NCBI GenBank assembly: GCA_005776735.1
Contig: SXOM01000476.1
Coordinates: 1-12,434 of the forward strand
DNA: 12,434 nt
Direction: 5' to 3'
Source: Pseudomonadota bacterium
GTDB taxonomy: Bacteria > Myxococcota_A > UBA796 > SXON01
Position numbers and translations under genes: made by a program. The notes under the pieces are model-generated. The model was not told the DNA's origin. It was given only the letters and a program-made list of their open reading frames with translations, and ran no database searches. Every line of letters begins with the position of its first letter. The stretch's first letter is position 1. Positions 7,298 through 12,434 of this stretch are shown in pieces.

Positions 7298-8143
7298 TCA
7301 GTCCCGGATCTGCCGGACGACGAGGCCGCCGCCGACCAGCACCAGGGCGACCACCACCTGCGACGGACCCACCGGCCACGACTGGAAGAAGGCCAGGATG
7401 TAGCCTGCGCCTCCCGCGAACGCGCCGAACAGGGCGGCCGCGGGGAACGCCCACGTGAGGCTACGGAGCGACAACAAGGCCGCCAACGCCGGAAGTACGG
7501 AGAACGCGAAGACGGGGAGGGCCCCCAGCGCGCGCGTCGCGACCGACACCGTGAGCGCCACGACCAGCCAAACCGTGAGGTCGAGCACCCGCACCGGCAA
7601 GCCCTGCACCTGCGCGACATCGTGGTCGAAGGCGGTGAAGACGAGCCCGCGTCGCAAGAAGACGTGCGCCGCCACCGCAAGGCACGCCGCGCCCGCCACG
7701 AGGTACAGGTCGACCGGGCGCACCAGGACGGCCGACCCGAAGAGAATCGAGCTGATGTCGTGCGATTCGACGCTGATCATGTCGCCGACGATGATGGCCG
7801 CGGCGTTGGCGCCCACCCACGCGGTGCCGAGGATGGCCTCGCGGCTCAGGTGGATGCGCTCCGGGCGCAGGCTCACGAGCAACGTCGCCAGTAGGCACAT
7901 CAGCACCGCGCCGATCATCGGCTCGACGTGCATGTCGAGGTGCATCCCCGCGAGGAACGCGAGCGCGACCCCGAGGCCCGCCGACTGGCTCAGGACCGCG
8001 GCCACGAAGACGACGCGTCGTAAGACGATGTACACGCCGAGCAGCCCGAGCGCCGTGCCGGCGAGCACGCCGCACAGCACCGGGTCGCGGAACAGCTCCC
8101 AGCCGGAGATGAAGTCCGACCAACCGAGGCTCGTCTCAGGCAT
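7298..8143 (-). CDS. znuB: Metal ABC transporter permease (ABC-3 family, ZnuB-like)
   Basis: This 281-aa inner-membrane permease of a zinc/manganese importer is mostly hydrophobic, with about eight membrane segments, slightly longer than the usual ~260-280 aa. Family landmarks are LSQSAGLGVALAF (~51-63, the usual 'LSHA..G.A' region with Gln instead of His), SSILFGSAVLVRPVDL (~131-146), AFDHDVAQVQGLPV (~171-184, the cytosolic loop contacting the ATPase) and GALPVFAFSVLPALAALL (~207-224). The ATG at 8143 overlaps the end of the ATPase gene by 8 bases (ATGCCTGA). It is preceded by GGGGAGG at a 4-base gap, indicating translational coupling; the longer open frame upstream is rejected for this reason. 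It is the last gene of the tight cluster. Whether the substrate is Zn, Mn or Fe cannot be decided from the permease alone. Confidence 0.93.
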   Translation of the reverse strand: MPETSLGWSDFISGWELFRDPVLCGVLAGTALGLLGVYIVLRRVVFVAAVLSQSAGLGVALAFLAGMHLDMHVEPMIGAVLMCLLATLLVSLRPERIHLSREAILGTAWVGANAAAIIVGDMISVESHDISSILFGSAVLVRPVDLYLVAGAACLAVAAHVFLRRGLVFTAFDHDVAQVQGLPVRVLDLTVWLVVALTVSVATRALGALPVFAFSVLPALAALLSLRSLTWAFPAAALFGAFAGGAGYILAFFQSWPVGPSQVVVALVLVGGGLVVRQIRD

Positions 8144-8846
8144 CTTGCCTCCCCGCCACCAGGCCGTAGCGTTTGCGGAATGCTTCGTGGGCGAAGACCT
8201 CATCGGGCAGGCCCTCCAGCGCGACCTGGGCGGCACGATCGACGAAGACCACACGGTCCGCCCACTCGCGTGCGACCCCGAGGTAGTGGCTCACCACGAC
8301 CACGGTGGTGCCGTGCGACTTGCGCACCTGGTCGAGGAGGCCCAGGGCCTCCTGTTCGGCCACCGGGTCCATCGCGGCGGTCGGCTCGTCGAGGAAGACC
8401 ACGTCGGCCCGGGAAGCGACGACGCGCGCGAGGAGCACCCGCTGCTTCTGGCCTTCGCTGAGCGAACGGAAGGGGCGGTGCTCCAGGTCGGCGGCGCCCA
8501 CCTCGCGGAGCGCGTCCGAGACGCCAAGGCGCGCGCCGAAGCCGGCAAACGACCAGCCGCGCTCGAGCCCCATCGCGACGACCTCGTGCACGCTCACCGG
8601 CCACAGGTCGTCGAAGCTCATGCGCTGCTGCACGTAGGACGAGCGGATGCCGGTGTTGGTGACGGAGCCCGACACCGGGGGCAACAGGCCGAGCATCGTG
8701 CGGAACCACGTGGTCTTGCCGGAGCCGTTGCGGCCGACGACGGCCCAGAACTCGCCCGCGCCGAGCTTGACGCTCAGCGCGGGGAGCACCGCGACTTCGT
8801 TGTACCCGACCACCAGGTCGGTGCAGGAGAGGCGGACGTCGCCCAT
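8136..8846 (-). CDS. znuC: Metal ABC transporter ATP-binding protein (ZnuC-like)
   Basis: This 236-aa cytoplasmic ATPase energises the permease encoded immediately downstream. All nucleotide-binding motifs are present: Walker A GRNGSGKTT (38-46), Q-loop YVQQR (71-75), ABC signature LSEGQKQR (129-136, with Glu replacing the usual Gly in LSGGQ), Walker B VVFLDEPT (149-156) and switch His187 (VVVVSH). Start at ATG 8846 is supported by GAGGAG with a 4-base gap and by position, since it begins one base after the TGA of the preceding lipoprotein gene. A much longer open frame (to 9233) is only that neighbour read in another frame. The length is slightly short for the family (usually ~240-260 aa). 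It lacks the C-terminal regulatory extension of some homologues. Confidence 0.95.
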   Translation of the reverse strand: MGDVRLSCTDLVVGYNEVAVLPALSVKLGAGEFWAVVGRNGSGKTTWFRTMLGLLPPVSGSVTNTGIRSSYVQQRMSFDDLWPVSVHEVVAMGLERGWSFAGFGARLGVSDALREVGAADLEHRPFRSLSEGQKQRVLLARVVASRADVVFLDEPTAAMDPVAEQEALGLLDQVRKSHGTTVVVVSHYLGVAREWADRVVFVDRAAQVALEGLPDEVFAHEAFRKRYGLVAGRQDA

Positions 8847-8847
8847 G

Positions 8848-9309
8848 TCACTCCTCGTGGGCGTGGCCTTCGGCCGACGCAAGCGAGATCCACACCTGGT
8901 CGATCGCCGCCGGCCCGAGCTCCAGGTACCAGGTGCCGGCCGTGTGCAGGTCCAGGTCGAAGTGTTCGGGGATGTCGGTGGCGCAGGCTTCGTTGGGTGC
9001 GCCCTCGGGGAGGCCCACCTCTTCGGCGCCCGAGTAGAGGTTCGCGGCGACGTCGGCGACGCCGAGGAACAGGAGCGCGGGCGTGTCGCCGGTGACCTCG
9101 ATCGCGAGGTACCCGGGGGCGCCGGCGGTGAGCACCGCGGTGTACGGCTCCGCGTCGATGGGCAGCGCGCCGGCCGTGGTGTCCATCGTCGCTCCGGCGG
9201 TGATGGACCCCTCCGAGGTGGCGGCGTGCTCACACGCGTGGACCGCAGGGTCCTCGGTCTCGGCGGTGTCGGTGGCGGTGGTGCAGGCGAACAGGGTGAA
9301 GATCAGCAT
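8848..9309 (-). CDS. Small lipoprotein of the metal-uptake operon, unknown function
   Basis: This 153-aa protein has an unusually short lipoprotein signal (MLIFTLFAC, lipid Cys9) followed by an acidic, Thr-rich linker (TTATDTAETED). The body looks like a small beta-sandwich: YTAVLTAGAPGYLAIEV and LLFLGVADVAANLY, then EHFDLDLHTAGTWYLELG and VWISLASA. This is reminiscent of pre-peptidase C-terminal (PPC-like) domains, but I would not assign it firmly. Two cysteines in the mature part (CEHA near residue 26 and ACATD near 109) could form a disulfide. The protein ends EGHAHEE, a small His/Glu tail that could bind metal. The start lies 3 bases after the stop of the preceding lipoprotein gene (GGAG 10 bases upstream), and the stop is one base before the ATPase start. 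It is therefore firmly inside the operon. A role in metal binding or transporter assembly is inference. Confidence 0.85.
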   Translation of the reverse strand: MLIFTLFACTTATDTAETEDPAVHACEHAATSEGSITAGATMDTTAGALPIDAEPYTAVLTAGAPGYLAIEVTGDTPALLFLGVADVAANLYSGAEEVGLPEGAPNEACATDIPEHFDLDLHTAGTWYLELGPAAIDQVWISLASAEGHAHEE

Positions 9310-9312
9310 GGG

Positions 9313-10101
9313 TCAGTCGCTCCAGGGCTGGCGGTCGACGGTGAAGGTGGGCTCGACCGCCAGGCACGCGGCGGCCAGGGTCTCGGCGCCGGGGTCGGCG
9401 TCGTCGGCGATGTGCACCGCGCCTTCGACGGCGAGCGCGGCGAAGTCGAGGTCGTCGAGCAGGGTGCCGCCGGGCTGCAGCGCCAGGGCGAGCTGGACCA
9501 CCGGATCGTGGTCCCGGTCGAGCGCGAGGTCGAAGCCGACCGCGAGGTCGCCGTCGAGGGCCAGGTCGACGGTCAGCGGCCAGCCGCCGTCGATGCCGTC
9601 GCTCACCAGGGCCTCGATGTGCAGGGTGCCCACGCCGAGCGTGAGCTTGCTGACGTCGGCCGCGGGGAGCGCCGGGTCGGTGGGCACGAGCTCGAGCGAG
9701 GCCCCACCGAGCAGATCGACCTCCTGGCCGATCGGGATCGTCGCGACGGCCGCGAAGCTGGCGCCCCCGCCGGCGAGCTCGGCCTCCACGTCTGCGTAGT
9801 CGACCAGCGCGCCGTCGTCGCGATGGCAGTGCCCGCCGTGGCAGAGGCCGTACCCCTCCGGCGGGTCGGCCGGGTCGAAGCTGTCGCCGCCGGCGCCGCC
9901 CTGGAGCTCCAGGAGCGACACCGTCCCGAGCCCCAACGTGGCGACCGTCGGGGTGACCTCGTAGGCGAGATTGGTCAAGATGGCGCCGTCGCCGAGGTCG
10001 CGCGCTTCGCCGGGCTCGAGGTCCGCGTCGAGCGTCACCTGCGTGAGCTCGCCGAAGCCGCGTCCGGCGTCGAGGGTGCAGCCGAGGAGTACGAACACCA
10101 T
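9313..10101 (-). CDS. Lipoprotein with CHGGHCH motif in the metal-uptake operon
   Basis: I cannot name the family of this 262-aa protein. The ATG at 10101 shares one base with the stop of the ZnuA-like gene (TGATG) and has GGAGG at a 7-base gap. It yields a minimal lipoprotein signal (MVFVLLGC, Cys8). Residues ~15-75 are beta-rich (LTQVTLDADL, AILTNLAYEVTPTVATLGLG, VSLLELQGG). The outstanding feature is GYGLCHGGHCHRDDG (83-97), where Cys87, His88, His91, Cys92 and His93 lie within seven residues, followed by the acidic DYADVEAEL. This is a compact potential Zn(II) or Cu site. Residues 115-262 alternate strands (EVDLLGGASLELVP, SKLTLGVGTLHIEAL, LTVDLALDGDLAVGFDLAL), fitting a beta-sandwich. 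Being encoded between the binding protein and the second lipoprotein, it most likely takes part in metal capture or transfer. This is inferred from context and the motif only. Confidence 0.88.
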   Translation of the reverse strand: MVFVLLGCTLDAGRGFGELTQVTLDADLEPGEARDLGDGAILTNLAYEVTPTVATLGLGTVSLLELQGGAGGDSFDPADPPEGYGLCHGGHCHRDDGALVDYADVEAELAGGGASFAAVATIPIGQEVDLLGGASLELVPTDPALPAADVSKLTLGVGTLHIEALVSDGIDGGWPLTVDLALDGDLAVGFDLALDRDHDPVVQLALALQPGGTLLDDLDFAALAVEGAVHIADDADPGAETLAAACLAVEPTFTVDRQPWSD

Positions 10102-10991
10102 CACGAAGCCTCCGCGATGGCCTTGACCAGTGCGTCCATGCGGGCCTTGTACGTCTGTCCCTTCGCGAAGTCGGCGCCGCCGGCCAGGCGGACCAGCTTC
10201 GCCCCGGTCTTGGACGCCACGAGCTCGGCGGTGGTCGCCGGGTAGTACTCTTCCTGCAGGATGGTCTTGATGCTGCGCTGCTGGACCGTCTGCAACACGC
10301 TCACGACGTGCGCCGGGGCGGGCGGGATGCCCGGCTTGGGCTCGATCGTGGCGGGGACGGAGAAGCCGAGCCAGGTGGCCAGGTACACCATCGACTTGTG
10401 GTAGGTCAGGATGTCCTTGCCCCGGAGCTTGCCGAGGCTCGACTCCCAACCCGCGCGGGCCTTGTCGACGGCGGTCGCGAACGCGGCCGCGTTGGCCTTG
10501 TAGGCGGCGGCGTTGGCCGGATCCAGCGCGGCCATGCGGTCGCCGAGGCCGGTGGCCACGCGCACGGCGTTCTTGGGGTCGAGGAGGTAGTGCGGGTTGC
10601 CGCCGGGGTGGATGTCCCCCATCGCGCGGTCGATCTTCTGGGTGGGCACCTCGAGCAGCGTCGCGAACTGCGAAGCGTCGACGTAGCCGGTGCCGCCCAC
10701 CTGGACCTTGGGGTTGCGCGCGCCGGTCAACAGCGTGGGCAACCACCCGATCTCGAGATCGAGGCCCACGAGCACGAGCATGTCGGCCCGGCTCAGGTCG
10801 AGCGCGAGGTTGGGGCGGGCGTCGACGAAGTGGGGATCCTGCGTCGGGAGCGCCATCACGCTGACGGTCACCTTGTCGCCGCCGACCTCCTTGGCGATGG
10901 CGGCGAGGTCGGGAACGGTGGCCACCACCTTGAGGCCGGCGAGGGCGTGCAGCGGAAAGAGGAGCACGAAGAAGGCGAAGAGAATGCGCAT
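10101..10991 (-). CDS. znuA: Periplasmic metal-binding protein of ABC importer (ZnuA/TroA family)
   Basis: This 296-aa substrate-binding protein captures a divalent metal in the periplasm and delivers it to the ABC permease. The signal peptide is MRILFAFFVLLFPLHALA, with mature start GLKVVATVPDLAAIAKEVGG, the classic opening of the family. Expected ligands are His54 (TQDPHF), His134 (GGNPHYLLDP) and His198 (LTYHKS). GIPPAPAHV (221-229) matches the family's linker region. The fourth ligand is less clear: the usual Asp-containing 'DPL' segment is replaced by GGADFAKGQTY (Asp274), and LQEEYYP (245-251) also offers Glu. There is no His-rich loop of the E. coli ZnuA type. Three His ligands favour Zn over Mn. 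ATG 10991 lies 9 bp after the barrel gene, with GAGGAG overlapping that gene's stop. The start is therefore well supported. Confidence 0.95.
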   Translation of the reverse strand: MRILFAFFVLLFPLHALAGLKVVATVPDLAAIAKEVGGDKVTVSVMALPTQDPHFVDARPNLALDLSRADMLVLVGLDLEIGWLPTLLTGARNPKVQVGGTGYVDASQFATLLEVPTQKIDRAMGDIHPGGNPHYLLDPKNAVRVATGLGDRMAALDPANAAAYKANAAAFATAVDKARAGWESSLGKLRGKDILTYHKSMVYLATWLGFSVPATIEPKPGIPPAPAHVVSVLQTVQQRSIKTILQEEYYPATTAELVASKTGAKLVRLAGGADFAKGQTYKARMDALVKAIAEAS

Positions 10992-11000
10992 GGGAACTCC

Positions 11001-12251
11001 TCAGAAGGCGTGGGCGCCGTGCGCCCCCACGTTGAACTCGAAGGCCAACAAGCCGGCGTACTCGGGCTGGTCTTCCCAGCCGGCGAGGTCGGTGTGGCCC
11101 TGGATGCGGATGCGGGAGAATTCGGTGGGCCAGTAGGTGGCCGAGAGGCTGCCGCGATGACGGTCGGCGGTCCACTCGGGGTCCAGCGTGTCGTCGGCGA
11201 CCGCGCCGTCGAGCCCCACCGCGGGGGTGCCGAGCTCGTAGCGTGCGGCCACGCCCCACCGCGGCGACACGCGCGCCGCGACCTGCGCGTAGCCGGTGAC
11301 GTCGGCCCAGACGTCGCCCGGGACCTGGCGGCGCCGGTAGAGCCACTCGGTCTGGAGCGCCACGCTGTAGGCGTCGCCGCGGCTGATGGGGCGGAGCTTC
11401 ACGTACAGGTCGGTGCCATAGACCTCGCTGCGGTTGCCGAGGCCGGTCGGGTTGGGCCCGCTCGCGGCGCTGAGGCCCCAGAAGACGGACACGTCGTCGG
11501 ACACCGGGAAGAACTGCTTGACCGCCAGGGTGCCCTGGAGGTCGGCCGGGGTTTCGAACCCGAGGTCGTCCGCGCCGTAGAAGCTGCGCGCCGTGGACTC
11601 GCCCGCGGCGCCGGTGCCCGAACCGACGACTTCGACGTACCACGGGAGCGGCGTGAGCCAGCTCGCTTCGACGCCGAGGCCCCGGTTGCCCTCGCCGCCG
11701 AAGACCCGCCCGATGGCGAAGGCCTGGTCGACGAAGTCCCAGGCGTGCGGGTGCGTGTTGTTGATGCGCCCGAACCGCGTGAGGAACTGCCCGGCGCGAA
11801 CCTGCAGCCCGCCCGGGAGCGCGAGCGTGGTGGCGTACACCTCCTCGATCTCCACGCCGTACAAGCTGAACACCAGGTTGCTGTCGAAGCGGAAGTAGGG
11901 GTCGACCGACTTGCCCACCGACAGCTCGAGCTGCTGCAGCGTGAACCCGTTGGCCTGCGGATCGTGGCCACCGGACATCCGCGGCGCGTCGGCGGTGAAG
12001 TAGCCGAACGCCACGTCGGCGATGAAGGAGAGGTCGGGGTTGAGGCTCTGGAGCGAGATCGCGCCGGTCGGAGCGGGCGGCGGCGGTGGGGTGGCGACGA
12101 CGGTGGCGTCGGCGGCGAGCGCGGCCTCCAGCGCCGCGAGCTCCTCGGCGGACAGCGGTGGCGCCTCGGCGGGGGGCGCCTCGGCGGGGGGCGGCGGAGC
12201 GGCATCTTCTGCGAACACCACGGGTGTCGCGACAAGCAGGCACAGGAACAT
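11001..12251 (-). CDS. Outer-membrane beta-barrel protein linked to metal uptake
   Basis: This 416-aa outer-membrane protein starts at ATG 12251 (AGAGG at a 6-base gap), which gives the signal peptide MFLCLLVATPVVFA. A 12-codon extension to 12287 would add an Arg/Cys-rich stretch and is rejected. Residues ~15-60 are a Pro/Ala-rich periplasmic linker (APPPPAEAPPAEAPP). From ~70 onward the sequence alternates amphipathic strands and turns, as in a 12-16-strand porin-like barrel. It ends in Phe (GAHGAHAF), the residue favoured by the BAM assembly machinery. FLTRFGRINNTHPHAWDFVDQ, split around residues ~155-176, resembles a motif I recall from outer-membrane proteins found beside zinc transporters. 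The His-containing C-terminus is typical of the same group. It lacks a TonB box or plug domain, so it is not a TonB-dependent receptor. As the first gene of the cluster, it is probably the outer-membrane entry route for the metal; this is inference. Confidence 0.88.
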   Translation of the reverse strand: MFLCLLVATPVVFAEDAAPPPPAEAPPAEAPPLSAEELAALEAALAADATVVATPPPPPAPTGAISLQSLNPDLSFIADVAFGYFTADAPRMSGGHDPQANGFTLQQLELSVGKSVDPYFRFDSNLVFSLYGVEIEEVYATTLALPGGLQVRAGQFLTRFGRINNTHPHAWDFVDQAFAIGRVFGGEGNRGLGVEASWLTPLPWYVEVVGSGTGAAGESTARSFYGADDLGFETPADLQGTLAVKQFFPVSDDVSVFWGLSAASGPNPTGLGNRSEVYGTDLYVKLRPISRGDAYSVALQTEWLYRRRQVPGDVWADVTGYAQVAARVSPRWGVAARYELGTPAVGLDGAVADDTLDPEWTADRHRGSLSATYWPTEFSRIRIQGHTDLAGWEDQPEYAGLLAFEFNVGAHGAHAF

Positions 12252-12284
12252 CGTAGACCTCTCGCAGGGCGGAGCACGGGCGCA

Positions 12285-12302
12285 CACGCCGAGATCGGCG
12301 TG
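12285..12302. repeat. Perfect 8-bp inverted repeat upstream of the metal operon
   Basis: CACGCCGA (12285-12292) and TCGGCGTG (12295-12302) are exact inverted copies with a 2-base centre (GA). The repeat lies 33 bases upstream of the ATG of the barrel gene, in the 69-bp gap after the partial gene at the right edge. The dyad length and spacing suit an operator for a dimeric repressor, for instance a Fur-family zinc regulator. The sequence does not resemble the AT-rich Zur boxes of enterobacteria. A terminator hairpin for the upstream gene is the alternative, although no T run follows. Confidence 0.6.
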
Positions 12303-12320
12303 CCCGAGGACCGGGTGGGC

Positions 12321-12434
12321 TCAGCCGCGGGGAGGGGACGTTTTCGGGGCGCGCGACAGCGGCGACGGGCCGGCCGTGACCGCGCGCGGCGCGGCGACCG
12401 CCGCGGGAGGTTCGGCGGCGGGGGCGTCGCCCAG
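12321..12434 (-). CDS. C-terminal fragment of a gene entering from the right edge
   Basis: The minus-strand frame is open from the window edge to TGA (12323-12321). It encodes 37 residues rich in Ala and Pro (APAAEPPAAVAAPRAV, then GPSPLSRAPKTSPPRG). The composition is that of a flexible C-terminal tail. The plus strand is also open here but would give an Arg/Gly-rich product, which is the usual shadow pattern in GC-rich DNA. The product cannot be identified from this fragment. If real, the gene ends 69 bp before the barrel gene, on the same strand. Confidence 0.4.
   Translation of the reverse strand: MGDAPAAEPPAAVAAPRAVTAGPSPLSRAPKTSPPRG

Noticed and set aside
7213..7680. Upstream extension of the FG-GAP lipoprotein frame into the permease gene
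   Set aside because: The added sequence is Arg/Ser-rich shadow of the permease. A lipoprotein signal begins exactly at ATG 7212.
8847..9233. N-terminal extension of the ATPase frame
   Set aside because: It is Pro/Arg/Ser-rich shadow of the small lipoprotein gene. ATG 8846 has GAGGAG in place and starts one base after the upstream stop.
10102..12285. Very long continuation of the CHGGHCH lipoprotein frame across the ZnuA and barrel genes
   Set aside because: The extra ~730 residues are Arg-rich shadow of two clear genes. The lipoprotein signal starts at 10101 with a good Shine-Dalgarno sequence.

Overview
The window is very GC-rich (about 70% by eye) apart from its first ~110 bases. The style of its exported proteins points to a myxobacterium-like organism (Myxococcota or a close delta-proteobacterial relative). 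Evidence for this is a surface protein ending in a MYXO-CTERM-like tail (Gly/Cys linker, Cys, short hydrophobic stretch, RRRR), a MopE-type Cys/Asp segment fused to FG-GAP repeats, several very short lipoprotein signal peptides and GTG starts. No rRNA, tRNA, CRISPR array, insertion sequence or phage gene is visible.

Layout. Bases 1-107 are AT-rich and look foreign or chimeric. Bases 108-3422 (minus) encode a large exported DUF3857/transglutaminase-like protein whose C-terminus runs into that junction. A 116-bp divergent gap with a possible promoter separates it from two plus-strand genes. The first (3539-5236) encodes a secreted protein that I read as a bacterial relative of the animal BPI/LBP lipid-binding proteins (TULIP fold) with a MYXO-CTERM-like anchor. 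The second (5264-5653) encodes a small exported protein of unknown function. The rest is on the minus strand. In transcription order it runs: a partial gene at the right edge (12434-12321), a gap containing an 18-bp inverted repeat, and a tight six-gene cluster. The cluster comprises an outer-membrane beta-barrel protein (12251-11001), a ZnuA-like metal-binding protein (10991-10101), a lipoprotein with a CHGGHCH motif (10101-9313), a second small lipoprotein (9309-8848), the ATPase (8846-8136) and the ABC-3 family permease (8143-7298). A separate lipoprotein with a MopE-like segment and seven FG-GAP repeats follows (7212-5671).

How it fits together. The six-gene cluster has junctions of -8, +1, +3, -1 and +9 bp, so it is almost certainly one operon. 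It would form a cell-envelope-spanning transition-metal uptake route: an outer-membrane barrel, a periplasmic metal-binding protein and an inner-membrane ABC transporter for zinc or manganese, most likely zinc. The two unrecognised lipoproteins sit between the binding-protein and ATPase genes. One carries a compact Cys/His cluster and the other ends in a His-containing tail, so they are good candidates for undescribed metal-handling accessories. This operon and the BPI-like surface protein are the two most interesting things here.

Limits. All domain calls come from reading motifs by eye; no database search or structure prediction was run. Starts were chosen from signal peptides, Shine-Dalgarno matches and gene overlaps. 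Several long open frames that extend upstream of the real starts were trimmed.
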